Positions 9,530 to 21,629 of a stretch of DNA of 64,000 bases are shown piece by piece. Positions within the stretch are counted from its first letter, which is position 1. The number at the start of each line of letters is the position of its first letter. Source of the DNA: Phoronis australis (Eukaryota; Phoronida; Phoronidae); assembly GCA_002633005.1 (NCBI GenBank), contig NMRA01000021.1, positions 230,087 to 294,086 on the forward strand, written 5' to 3'. The notes beneath the pieces were generated by a model, which saw only the letters and a program-made list of their open reading frames with translations, did no database searches and had not been told where the DNA came from. The position numbers and the translations under genes are program-made.

Positions 9530-9892
9530 AGTGGAACAACTGTCCCACTTGCCAGAGTGTCCTGCGACACATTCCCACTGGATAGTGACCTGAGCACACA
9601 AACTGCTTAAACCCCGCCGTGTGACACCCTCGCAACACACAGGGCATCTTCTAAATAGATCCAATACTTTAGACAAGTCCGCAATAAACTTATCAAAGTT
9701 TGGCTCACCGATGTGTTCACTGAACGACAAACTGTACTCTTCACTGGGCCTGCATTCACTCCCACTACTCAACATCGCAACAGGGCTGCTTACAGGCTTT
9801 GGGCCATAATATGAGTACATCCCGGTACGCAGCAACAGTGTAGCATGTTGACTGACTCGTAAACAAAAGCAAACGACGAACGAACTTATCAC
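9530..9892 (-). pseudogene. Transposase fragment of a THAP/Kolobok-type element
   Basis: On the minus strand a frame of 136 codons spans the core and part of the right arm. The core portion reads DKFIADLSKVLDLFRRCPVC, then a Cys/Arg-rich stretch, then QWECVAGHSGKWDSC. From memory, this resembles a Cys/His segment seen in THAP-bearing Kolobok/P-like transposases: a helix with LF and CPxC, then WxCxxGHxxxW. A THAP start lies just upstream in the right arm but in a different frame (ATG on the minus strand near 9850). The catalytic core is absent. The N-terminal residues of this frame come from the inverted arm and probably never formed a natural protein start. Functional identity is tentative; fragment status is clear from its size. 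Confidence 0.55.
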
Positions 9893-10088
9893 AACGGAGG
9901 TAGATCAATGACTGACTCGACAGCTCTCACAGTCAGACTATGTGAAAAGAAATTGGCGCGAAATTCTTGCCTCCCAAAACGTCATTTCCCGGAGTAGACA
10001 ACGATTAATTAAATTACGGAAAGCTGCTGGGGTAACCAACGAACCTTCTTTTTGCTAAAAATGACATGAAAAAAGGTTGCCTTCGCCT
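9809..10088 (-). repeat. Right long terminal inverted repeat
   Basis: Inverted partner of 9219-9517. It ends GGTTGCCTTCGCCT before TTAA. It is slightly shorter than the left arm and has small differences such as GTTTACGAG versus GTCTAGGAC near the THAP start. Confidence 0.85.
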
Positions 10089-10092
10089 TTAA
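10089..10092 (+). repeat. TTAA target-site duplication, right copy
   Basis: TTAA directly after the right arm. Pairs with 9215-9218. Confidence 0.8.
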
Positions 10093-12395
10093 TAAACTTG
10101 GTGTAAAGCAATATTAGGTTTTGGTTTCTTCTCTAGCTTAGAAACCAATTGTAATCTCATAAAGGAAAAAGGTAAGCCCAGTTAGTAATGTTATCCTAAG
10201 TGGCTTAAATCAAAAGTCGTTTTTGACAGAAGGTGCGGTTGTATTATGTAACATTTACATGGAGTATCTGTTGGCTTCTCAGGAAAAAACATCATCCTTG
10301 TCTTTGTGTTATTTGACTTCTTTATTTTATTGATTTATCAAAAACAAAAAATTGCCAGAGCTGTGGAGCAAGATGTGAGTTGAAGTTTCGAATATTATGT
10401 AATAAATACATTCTCTTATTTTACCACCTGTTTTATTTTGTAATTAATTGCTTATGGTAAAACTGATCTCGCCAATTTTGGACAAAAAATATTGCCAAAA
10501 TTGTCCTTAAGTTGTTACCAGTGCACAGAAATTTTCAAAATTTTGTATGATAGTAGGTATCATAAGAAACTTGTAAAGCATTGATTTTGTGTCATTATAT
10601 GTTGTATGAAACAATAAGAAAATAAAATTTCAGCTGCCAGTCATGTTGTGTTCCACACTGGTGAGATCTTAGGTAATAAACGTCATTCGAAACTGGTGGA
10701 CATGACGAGATTACTGTAAGGATTTTTTTGCTTTAGGGCATGGTATGGCTGATAACTTGTATATTGTCCCTTTATTGAATGAAATAATAAAAAATTAGAA
10801 ATTCATGGTGATAATTTGCGGTTCTCTTTGTTCTTTACAACTTAAAAGTTTGATTTATTTAAGCATTATAGAAGGCCAATGAAAAATGGCAAGTTTTAGC
10901 ATATGGTTTTGTTCGAATTGGAGGAATTTTCACGAAATCCAATTTTTTACTTCGTGTTTCGCGAGGATGTGGTTGTGCTAATGACGTTGCGATTTCCGCC
11001 TAATTAATCACATTGTCCAACGAAACTAATGTGGATGCAAGTTTTGAAACCCAGATCACGAACACCACAATGGATGGCATTAATCATTATTATATGCACT
11101 ATTAATCTTGTGCATTGTGATTATAATTTAATTAAATGAATCCCGCTAAGTGTGCGCTCTCTGGATATGAACTTGAGAGTATCCGAGTTTAGTTGCCATT
11201 TCTGACAATAGGTGTCGGAACGCTATTACCCACAAAAGTGACACAGCTTTAAACGTCGATATTGAAATTGGCTGCTATTAGTATCCGGGGTGATTGGAAT
11301 CGGGATTTCTGCAGCTGGTTTTCATGAATTACCGAACTTCACGGAAATGATAACGAGAAATGAAACTCTGGGAATAGGGGAGACGTCTGTTTAACATGGG
11401 TGTGTTTTTTTAGGGCCGCCAGAAACTTACTGTCAGTGATGGACAAAGTTTCCGACCAGGGGATTTGATTTGGAATTAACTGGAAAATATTGGAGGAGCG
11501 AGGTGAACAGTAATGGAGGGAGCTTGTGTCGTCAGTCGCGGCAACGAAACTTCAGGGTTACAGTGGCCATTCCGTAGAGTGGCACCAACTGTGCAGGGCG
11601 CCAGAGTTCTTGCAGGAAATTTTATTTCTTTAGCAACAGAACGGGACAAATTCTTCGTTGTCTGTCTCTCTTGACCCTATCTAAAACTGACAGTGAATGA
11701 GAAGTCTTGGTTTCTAATTCTCAACTCACCAAATCCAATATTGAATTTAAATGTTATTTTTCATTGCTCAATTTGGAAATTGAAAATTGAACACAATTTT
11801 TAAATTAAAATTGATAAAGCAGCTGATATATTGTCAATACATTCATATGTTATTTATTGAAAATTGACTTTTGTAGCTTAATCTCCTTGGTTCGAAGGAT
11901 ACAGCTTAAGTTTCGCGATAATAACTTAATTACAAATTCAATAGATTTCTTCAAATCATGCCGACAGTAATGACCATAAAGTGATTTTGACATTTGTATT
12001 TGGGCATACGTCTTACTTTTCGTAATAATTTCTATTGAAAATCACGACGAATGCACATATATTTATTGCCCATTACGAATGCACGATTTTGAGCTCGGAA
12101 TTTGTCAGTTGAGGGGTAGTGCAAAATCCCCGAAGACCCCATACACATCCGCCCTGCAATGAAGCTCTTTAAATCCAACACAACCACTTCGATTTTGTTC
12201 CGATAACTTGTTTTTCAGCATATCAGAATATAGCAGTAGACGTTTTATGGTCCTGGTTTAAATCGTACTCGGGTTGGTAGAATTTTTGCATTTTTCGAAT
12301 GAACATTTTCGTGACACGTTGCTTGTGTCCACGGGCTGTGTATGATTTTGGCAACGTATAACAATCGTCACGTATTAGTACAATTTCAATATTTC

Positions 12396-12455
12396 ATTTT
12401 CAATATTTCAAGTCGCAGATGTCTACATTTTCAATATTTCAAGTCGCAGATGTCT
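12396..12455 (+). repeat. 31-bp tandem duplication
   Basis: ATTTTCAATATTTCAAGTCG starts at 12396 and 12427. Both copies run through CAGATGTCT. A partial third copy (TTTCAATATTTC) precedes them. Confidence 0.88.
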
Positions 12456-12959
12456 TCGCACAGGTATATATGCTGACGATTTATTATGATTTTTAAACGC
12501 CCCAAATCGCTACGATTTTCAAATGCATCTAATTTTTAGAACATATCAGCTCTTGCCTATATACGTTTTCTAAAAAAAAAAATATACGGGTTGTAGGCAT
12601 ATTGCAGTGCGTATGGTTCCCATATTTCAATCATCAAAATTTCACTATGAAATATTAAAGGATAGCGGCAGTATGCTGAATTTACCTCTTTCATTAAAGT
12701 AATCATCACGTGAAAATGGGGGATGTCGCAATTAACGTCAAATGATCAAAAGGAGATTAACCTATTTTTTCAAATGTTTAAAAATTCTACCATTATAAAG
12801 TGAAATCGCCTCGTGCAAATTCCCCATTATAATGGGAACATAGGGGAACTTGTGAAAACTACCGCATTTAACTATTTCGACAGAACTAAGTCTCGACTTA
12901 CACGATGTCATACTAGTGAACTAAATGCAAACTCGATTTTCGCTTTCCTATTTGAACCC

Positions 12960-13013
12960 GTCAATAACGTGCCACGTCAATAACGTGCCACGCCAATAAC
13001 GTGCCACGTCAAA
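12960..13013 (+). repeat. 16-bp tandem repeat, 3.4 copies
   Basis: Unit GTCAATAACGTGCCAC at 12960, 12976, 12992 (one C variant) and a partial copy at 13008. Two unit junctions create CCACGTCA (12972-12979 and 13003-13010), the complement of the TGACGTGG core bound by XBP1/ATF6-type bZIP factors. A regulatory role is only a possibility. Confidence 0.9.
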
Positions 13014-15511
13014 TTACCCTTCTGCTAATTTGAAGTTTGGAATATTTCAAGAGCTTGTTGAAAAACCCGTCATCGAAATTCATTTGCGATTGAATTAAAC
13101 AAGACCGGCTTGGCCAAGGCTCTAGGCAGACGAATTTAGGCAGAAAAGTGTGTGTTAAAGGTTAGTTTTTTAAAAACTGATTTGAAAATTACGTGTTGCC
13201 GTCTTCCTTTTTGGTATCTGACATTTTCTTTTATTGCGAGGGTTGTTACACTGCATTTGCAAAATCGCATCCCTGATACGATTTTTCTGGCAACACGTTG
13301 TTTTTTAAACAAAAGCTTACATTCTAACAGGTTTTGTTTCAAATAACGAAATGTGTTTCAAATCAAATTTACTGAAATTGAAAAATACATTAGAAGCTAT
13401 GGCTTACATGAGCAATGATTCTTATTGAAATTCCAATTCGTTGTTAGTGCGTAAATGTGCCAAAATTAAATTTCGCACCTTTACTATAAGTTGAAAATAT
13501 TGTATAAGAAATTTATGCTTAAATTCAGTTTTTTAAAGCTGAAATTACGCACTTCGACATTGACAGAATCAGTTGTCTCAAAGATATTTTAGTGTCAAAG
13601 AAATGTCGGAAAACAATTTTGTACCAGAGAACGCAGCGACACCGTTTTTTGGTGTCTGTTAACGCCTAAATGTGCATCGAAGACATAACATTTTAGCGCA
13701 AACTTTTGCCTTTTGTTGATTCAGATTTGACTTAGTGTTTCTGTGGAGTGTTGAGCGGGTCATGGCCCTAATTCAGACAAAGTTATCAATTTTTTTGAAA
13801 TGTTCCCTCTATTGCGTTAAAAAATATACAAATTGTCTTGGGACGTTTCTCACCTGGCATCGTACGCTCTATTAGCTGAAAAATGCTACAAAAATGTTTA
13901 GTTTTAACCTCAATAGTCACTTCAAATAAATACAGTTTGGAATGACTCAGGAACGCGAGTTGAATTTTATTTCTGTAACGAATTACTTATTAATAATTAC
14001 CGTACTCGCATGCGCAGCCTCTGATATGTTGTCTATTGGTTGAAGTTTCAAAATTGTCGTCCTAAAACTAATCGGTCAAACGCAGATAAATGTGAAATTA
14101 CTTCTCATCAAACAGTATACATTGAGATAAAAAGTCCTCTTTGAAGTAGATTTAAATTTTTGTAGTCGTATCTAAGGTCATCACAAAGAACATTATAGGC
14201 GTCCAAATGAAAATGCGCTTCTCAATATTCGAAGCAACGTTGGATTCGGCGATGAAACTATAAACAAACTTTGCTTGACAACCGGAGAGCCGCGAGGATG
14301 GGAAATCGGTGACGACCGAGCGCAGTCTACCAATTTTGAACCTTTCCTTTGAATTGAGCGAGGGCTACCTGAAAGCAACACAAGTCAGACATGTATTTTA
14401 TTATCTGAATAGTGTCATTTTCTAAAACTCAGAGGAACTTCGATAAATCAAACGCGCTACGATGCTAAGTTATCGGTCTTTTAAAAATTTCCAAGTTATA
14501 ATTTTAGCCAAATCCCGAGGTTTAAAAAGCATTGAGAAGGATTTCCTCTGGTATTTTTTAAAATTGAATTCATTTCCAGATAGAGATAGATAGTACAATG
14601 ATTTTACTGTAACTATTTGAATTGCTTTTTATTAACATTTGGTTGTCTTGCAAATATGTATGAAATTACGAAGATATTCAATTAACAAACACTAAATTTT
14701 CAGAAAAAAGCCAAATCCGAAATGACTCGAACAACGTTTCGCCTTACTAGTCTTATTCACGCAACTGAATTTCAATTTTTTTAATTCGATGGGCAAATTT
14801 TTAATCACAACTTTTCTGGAAAGTCGCTGAAATGTGCTTAATTTGGTTTAAACACTAACTGCGAAAAATGCTTGATTTCCAAACCTAACACACGCCGTAA
14901 ATTCAGCGCAGACACGCCGGTTTTCCGTCCATTTTAAATATTTACAAATTTTTCTTCACTCTTCGCACAAATTGAGTCCCTTGCTTGATTTATGTCTGCG
15001 TTCCGGCCCGTAATGACAGACAACTTTTAATGTGCGTCCGAGAATGCGCCGTTCAACGACAGTTGCTTATCTGTTGAAACGGTGTTGCATAATTTTTAGC
15101 ACACCACGGTCATTTGACCGAATTTCCTGACCGGCCAACGGAAAAGGTAACAATGTGACGGTCTGCGTGAGCTAACGGAGTAATCCAAGCGTGTACCCGG
15201 CATAACTTCGGGATGTCATCAAATTTACTTTCGAGCCCGTTGGTTTCTGTGTCTTACACAGCGCGCAGGGTGCGACTGGACGCTACACGATATTTATCCC
15301 AGCCAAGTCGCTTGAACTTTACTCCATGTGGTTGTATGTTTAGCGTCATCATTCTGAGCATATAATTCTACACGAAAATTTCGTACAATGTTCAAAGTCG
15401 CTGACTTGATTTCGATGGATCGTTCATATTTGCTTATGTAATTGCGGTCGGATGAGCCAAAAATCTTGTTTCTGATGTTTTCTTTTTTCTTCCGGGGGCG
15501 TAGTGTGAAAA

Positions 15512-15534
15512 CCTCCGATGAATGAAATCGGAGG
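15512..15534. other. Short perfect inverted repeat upstream of MEIS
   Basis: CCTCCGAT and ATCGGAGG flank a 7-base spacer. It lies about 650 bp before the MEIS start codon. It may be chance; no factor is assigned. Confidence 0.4.
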
Positions 15535-15932
15535 CGTGGTCATAGTAGCAGACGAGTCTAATATTGACGGGGCTAAAAACAAGAGAGAAAGATTTACGAC
15601 TGTAATCCAAAATTAATAAATGCTGTTGTAAATGTCATTTGAGTAATTTACTTTAGTTCGTGTGTGAAACAGAGCCTCACGACTATTTAAAGAATACGGA
15701 AAAGGGAACATAGCTATTTTGGTAACTAATTATGGCTTAGTCTGAGATCGTCTGCTGATGAGAGAGAGTTCGTGCCATTAAATAGTCTCTGAAATTTCCA
15801 AACTCACATTGTTTGACATCAATATGTTTTATCTATACCGTAGTGAGCAGATTATTTGATATACTTTTAAACATCCATGTTGACATTTCGAGCTATTAAT
15901 GGTACGATCCGCGACAGGGCTTCCCCAGTTTG

Positions 15933-15940
15933 TGACAGCT
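15933..15940 (+). promoter_or_regulatory. MEIS-type binding site TGACAGCT
   Basis: Exact TGACAG core extended to TGACAGCT, the preferred MEIS/PREP monomer site, 241 bp upstream of the MEIS start codon. Confidence 0.45.
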
Positions 15941-15972
15941 CATTTGTTAGACACTGCTATAGTAACCACGTT

Positions 15973-15980
15973 TGATTGAC
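15973..15980 (+). promoter_or_regulatory. PBX/TALE-type site TGATTGAC
   Basis: TGATTGACGT matches eight of ten bases of the PBX-MEIS composite TGATTGACAG. Lies 201 bp before the MEIS start codon. Confidence 0.4.
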
Positions 15981-16042
15981 GTGTGGGCAAGGGAATCTGC
16001 ACTGTGGAGCGTAGGCTAGTCGTTTCGCTCGGCTAGAAACGT

Positions 16043-16048
16043 TGACAG
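16043..16048 (+). promoter_or_regulatory. MEIS-type core TGACAG
   Basis: TTGACAG in the promoter-proximal region or 5' UTR of the MEIS gene. Third member of the TALE-site cluster. Confidence 0.35.
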
Positions 16049-16162
16049 TTCTGAGCCCGGAGATAAGTTGACTGCTAGGTGTCCGCATCGGTTAGAACAG
16101 GGAAAGATTGCGTCGTTCATTTTACCCGACCCAAGTCCGATCAACCGTTAGCGTGGTCTTGC

Positions 16163-16170
16163 AGCTGTCA
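16163..16170 (-). promoter_or_regulatory. MEIS-type binding site, reverse strand
   Basis: AGCTGTCA on the + strand is TGACAGCT on the minus strand, ending 10 bases before the MEIS ATG. It is followed by CACGTCATTGG. It could act as an autoregulatory site in the transcribed leader. Confidence 0.4.
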
Positions 16171-16180
16171 CGTCATTGGC

Positions 16181-16192
16181 ATGGCGCAACGG
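16181..16192 (+). CDS. MEIS: MEIS homeobox protein, first coding exon (MAQR)
   Basis: A 12-base coding exon: ATG-GCG-CAA-CGG, then a GTTGGT donor at 16193. Vertebrate MEIS1 and MEIS2 also begin MAQR with an intron directly after it in phase 0, which is why this start was chosen. The context GGCATGG has a purine at -3 and G at +4, a good initiation context. The next exon opens in phase 0 after a 106-bp intron, giving MAQR-FEAELGHYNSMDG, comparable to MAQR-YDDLPHYGGMDG. The donor is weaker than consensus. The exon is too short for ordinary gene finders. MEIS proteins are nuclear TALE homeodomain factors that partner with PBX and Hox proteins. Confidence 0.85.
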
Positions 16193-16298
16193 GTTGGTTT
16201 AGACGGAATATTTACGACTTTGACTTAGCGCCTGGATAGTCATTAAGGGAATTTATAGTTTTATAATCACTACATGTCCCCTTTTGTTGTTATTTCAG

Positions 16299-16555
16299 TT
16301 TGAAGCTGAGCTTGGCCACTATAACAGCATGGACGGCCAGTCGGAGAGTATGTACAGCTCTGGCCACCACCGGGCACCATCTAGCTCAACCAGCCAAGGA
16401 ATTTCACCCTACACAACAAGCCTGAACCACGGTCATGGACCGTCCTATCAGTTCCCGGCATATTCGACAGGAGGGAGCAGTTGTATGTCGTCTGTCATAA
16501 ACTCTGGTCCGCAAACGGATGGCCAGCTGAAAAGAGACAAGGATTCAATATACAG
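16299..16555 (+). CDS. MEIS: MEIS homeobox protein, exon 2: variable N-terminus
   Basis: Encodes residues 5-89. The exon opens FEAELGHYNSMDGQ. A Ser/Gly/His/Tyr-rich stretch follows, with LNHGHGPSYQFP echoing the vertebrate LNHGPPLHSHQYP segment. It ends LKRDKDSIY, where the conserved MEIS/PKNOX N-terminal region begins. The acceptor is ATTTCAG at 16292-16298 and the donor is AG|GTACGT at 16556 (phase 2). The middle is low-complexity and weakly conserved, as in other MEIS proteins; both ends are clearly MEIS. The open frame that reads past the donor is intronic. Confidence 0.93.
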
Positions 16556-17701
<1,146 letters not shown>

Positions 17702-17752
17702 GCCAGGGCTGAAAAACCCTTCTTCTCAGCGAACCACGAATTGGACAGTCTG
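17702..17752 (+). CDS. MEIS: MEIS homeobox protein, exon 4 (51 bp)
   Basis: Encodes residues 138-154, ARAEKPFFSANHELDSL (vertebrate IRAEKPLFSSNPELDNL), the linker between the MEIS-A and MEIS-B halves. The acceptor is TTCCACAG at 17694-17701 and the donor is CTG|GTAAGA at 17753. Both boundaries are phase 0 and the 17-codon length equals the vertebrate exon. Confidence 0.96.
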
Positions 17753-19371
17753 GTAAGACTTTCTGACTTCGTCTATTTTTAAACCAAACAGGGAGTAAAA
17801 TTTCACTATTCTTCCAGAATAAGTACCCTGTGTTGTGGCCAGCCATATTATGTAATATAACAGCATAGGTCCCATTGTGATTCTATGATTTTGTTTAGGT
17901 TTGATTAGGGGAGTCAGTGAATTGAAAAATCAAAAGTTCTATGGCTGAGAAATAGTGCTCTTGACTTCAGTTGGCAATTATGTTAGTTTTTCTGAATTCT
18001 ATTGGTTTCTGTCAGGCCATTTTTGTCATCAGAGAAAATTAGACTAATGTGCCATAATGTCAGTTCTGGTTGTAATGAGCGAAAACGACGAGAACTGCAA
18101 ATTGAAAATGTAATGTATCCAGGCTAATGTTTTCATGCTACTTCCGTAAATGTTTCGTGTCTAATGGTGGAGGCTCTCTGAAGTCTAAAGACTTAATTTG
18201 TCAATTAGGGATTAAAAATGCGAAAGCAATAAAACACTAGATTTTCACAAAATGCTGTGAGCATAGGTTTAGAGGTAATTGCGTAAATTGTTTTTCTAGA
18301 GAACTTTTAAAAAGATTTTTACCAATTAAGGAAAGATAAGAGTGTCCTATATTTAACTTTCCTACTGCAGGTAAATCTAAAGAGACTACAGGTAAATCTA
18401 AAGAGACTAATATGTTAAATGATTGTCCAATAAAGATTTAAAATTTTCAACATGTATTTTTATGCGGTGTTTTTGATTTATAAAATTAAAAAAACACAAG
18501 TTTGTTACGCCAATCATTTATGTTCTCAAATATTCTGTTGAAATAGATTATTGTTACAAGTTTAGAGTTTTCTGGTAGTTATGATTTACTCCCATGGTAA
18601 TCAAATGTCTTGTTTATTGAGAATTTGCTAAAAAATAGAAACTTATTCAAATTCATCAATTCTCTTGTGGTGTTACGTAAGCTATGGTGAATAGTTATAT
18701 CTTGAAAAGTACAAGAAAAAGGAAGGTTGCTAATTTTGAGTTATTGGAAATAAAAAATGAATGTAGTAAGAAATTTAAAATTGGGAACATTCTTACAGAT
18801 CACAAGTCTTTATAAGCCTTGCTGCAATTTCTCTGGAAATCAAATTGCTACTCCTCATAACTATCGTAATTACATCTGAGTATTATTGTTTTTTCTAATG
18901 AATAAGTCATAAAGTATATTGTCTGCGATTAAATTGTAGTTTTATCGACTTTTTACTGAGGAATCGTGTTCTGTGTTCTTTGTTATTAGATTATAACGCC
19001 ATACAATATGTAGTTAGATTTTTCAGCGTGCTAAATGCACAATATCAGCCTCGCACAATTCTCACTGGCTTCATTTTCGATGAAGCCGATTATCCTGAAA
19101 ACACTTTCAGTTTGGCAACGTGTATTCTAAAGCCTTCCCTGGGGAGGCAAATGCTTTTCAGATTTCTCTCTTTTACGCCTTACGGAAAATGTTCTGCTTC
19201 TAAGTGAATTGCTGGACTTACAAGTTTTATACCAGGCTTTTATCTCTAATAGACGTGTCAATGTTAATTTTCTCTTTTCCTCGTAAGATTTGTGACTTAT
19301 AAATCAGAATTAGATTTGACAGGTTCATGTCCAGTATTTATAAGTACTTAATGAAATTTGTCCTCTTTCAG
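17753..19371 (+). other. MEIS intron 4
   Basis: 1619-bp GT-AG intron, phase 0. Contains a 21-bp tandem duplication at 18368-18409. Otherwise AT-rich and featureless. Confidence 0.9.
18368..18409 (+). repeat. 21-bp tandem duplication
   Basis: CAGGTAAATCTAAAGAGACTA occurs twice in immediate succession. Each copy begins with CAGGTAAA, a splice-donor-like word, within MEIS intron 4. Confidence 0.9.
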
Positions 19372-19422
19372 ATGATCCAAGCAATACAAGTTTTAAGATT
19401 TCATTTACTAGAGTTAGAAAAG
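19372..19422 (+). CDS. MEIS: MEIS homeobox protein, exon 5 (51 bp)
   Basis: Encodes residues 155-171, MIQAIQVLRFHLLELEK, identical to the vertebrate MEIS1/2 exon. It forms the first helix of the MEIS-B (HM2) half of the PBX-binding domain. The acceptor is CTTTCAG at 19365-19371 and the donor is AAG|GTAAGC at 19423. Both boundaries are phase 0. Confidence 0.98.
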
Positions 19423-20187
19423 GTAAGCCTTGTGTTCTTGTTGCAGCACATTCGAAATCAAAGTAAGAAATTTACTTTTATAAGTAATCGAGAAACATGA
19501 AAGGATGTGGAATTTAAAAACTGAGGTTTTCTTGACCCGTAAATTACGAGATCAACTGATCTCACCTACTGTGGTAATAATGTCAGTTTCAAAATTAATG
19601 ATGTTTTCAAACATAACCGGAGATTTATAGCCTCGGCTTTGTTTTACAGAGAACGTTATTAAAGGAGGTTATAGCTGTACTCAGGTCAACCATTAGAAAT
19701 GGAGTACGTACTCGCTGAAAGAACCGACCTCGAAATTCAATATACCCTCTGTTTGCATTTTAGTGATCATGCATTCAAAATCGAGATTCAAAACAAGTTT
19801 GGTAACAGAATTCAATGCAAGTCAAATATTTGACTAAGTTTTACAAAACATTGCTGCGGACACGACCTTGATAAAACTTCCCACAGACGGTTGATAAAAT
19901 TCAGTTGTATTTATAACAAGCACGCGTCCACCATCATTATCCAGCCTTTCAAAAGCTTTGTGTCGCTAAATTGTTTCCCATTGTGTTTTATTCAAATCCT
20001 TCAATGGTTGGTCGAGAAAATTACCCCTGTCTATAATGACACATTTTTTGCTTGGTGTCTGTTTTTAAGAAGCCTATTATCTGTGTTTAACTTGTCTGCT
20101 AACTCGTGTGTGGTAAACAAAAAGGTCACCATGCAACTCCTTACGCTACCCCAATGATTCTAAAATTTCCTTCAAAATTAACTTTCC

Positions 20188-20217
20188 TCGCTGTATTTGT
20201 TCTCGCTGTATTTGTTC
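20188..20217 (+). repeat. 15-bp tandem duplication
   Basis: TCGCTGTATTTGTTC occurs twice in succession, followed by a partial third copy. Intronic. Confidence 0.85.
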
Positions 20218-21629
20218 TCGTTGGTTGAGACGGAGTATCAGTTTCAGGTCATGAATTATAATGGTGGGCCTTGTGCTTTGCTTGTGCTGCTAAGTGCCTT
20301 GGGAAGTTGTTTCTTCAGTTTTGAGTGTCGTTGGATTCTTAACAACTTCCTGTTAGACACTTGTGAGCCGTGCAATGCGAGATGATGATTAATTCGCCTA
20401 CTGTTTTGCTCAATCGAATACTTTGTATTGCTCACCGATCGGGCAATTAAACAGCAGAGATTTGTATGAACGTCATAAATGACGGCCATTTATCAAGTCA
20501 AAACATGGCAGACAGTGGCATAGATCCTTAAAAAAATGATGGAACGCTCTTGTCATAATTTGTCAGTTACTTGTGTTAAGGCAATACCGACATTATCAGA
20601 GATTGTCCATTCTTATTATTTTGTCATTTCCATTGCCCTCCGAGACTACTTACTAGAACGCACAGTCTACTGCTGAAAAATTGATCTTACTCTCGCTGGC
20701 AGGTTTATTTTTGCTGAGAGAAAACATGTAGAAACAGAGAGTTGATTGAGGCAGATGGCGCCCAGGAGAGACAATCACGATAGTGACTCTATATTAAATT
20801 GCCTAATTTTCTTTTGAAAATGTTTATTCTGTGGTTGCCATTGTTATGTTTCTGATGGTATCCATACCAATTGTGATTGGTCTATTGCTGTTAATGGGTT
20901 TCACTGTAATAAAATAGGCAACCATTGTTTTGGCGCTTACTAGGTTTGTTACACAAAAATAAATTTGTAATTCTATACTGGTAGGTGAGACATTATGAGC
21001 AAATGTTGATTAGTCAGGGGATATCAGTATCCTGTAACCTTATGAAGCTGTAAATTTTAGAACATAAGATCTAAAAATGGGATTTTTTTCAAGTTCTCAC
21101 TAATTTTTTTGAAACTCTAAGCAAAAGATGTATGAAAATATAAGAGCTGAAATTTATAAAATGTTATAAATTTTGGACAAAAGTTATTGCCAAAACTCAC
21201 TTTTTTCATTTTTCAAATGCTTCTAACATGAATACCCAAAACTGTGTGCAATGGTAGCCATGGTTCAAAACTAAACATAGAAAAGCATTCAATTTTGTTG
21301 CTATATGTCTTTCATGCTAAAATGATAAAAGTAAGATTTCACTTGTCGGCCGTATCGGGTTCTAAATTGGCGAGATTTTACCCTAAGAAATGCAGATTGA
21401 CATTCATTCAAGAGTTGTCGAGTTATAGACTTGTAGGCATTAACGTATCTCATGAATGAAGTTGAATATTGAGTGTATACAACGCGTGGCAGATAGAATG
21501 AAGGTTTTTGCCAGTTGCAATAACAAGCCATTTAGAGTCAGAGAGTATGCAGTAACAGAGGATAGGTCTCTACAAAAGCTTTAGATTTTTTAGACTTTGG
21601 TGTTCAGTCTATGTGGACATGAAACCTTT

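Larger units (their letters stand above)
9219..10088. mobile_element. Kolobok-like fold-back element, 870 bp
   Basis: Two inverted arms of roughly 280-300 bp (9219-9517 and about 9809-10088) match over nearly their whole length. Examples are the end AGGCGAAGGCAACCTTTTTT, the block TTGGGAGGCAAGAATTTCGC, and GTTGCTGCGTACCGGGATG in each arm. They enclose a unique core of about 290 bp. TTAA flanks both sides. Each arm contains an ATG followed by codons for HCCCVPGCTH, the start of a THAP zinc finger. The core carries a transposase-like fragment on the minus strand. The element cannot encode a full transposase, so it is non-autonomous. Transcribed through, it would fold into a long hairpin. Confidence 0.85.
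10093..15900. other. Intergenic region between TARBP1 and MEIS
   Basis: AT-rich non-coding sequence. It contains two small tandem repeats (12396-12455 and 12960-13013) and a short perfect hairpin (15512-15534). Short open frames here overlap each other on opposite strands and match nothing I know. From about 14,990 onward CpG-containing words become more frequent, as expected approaching the MEIS 5' end. 5' UTR exons of MEIS could lie here but cannot be recognised by eye. Confidence 0.6.
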
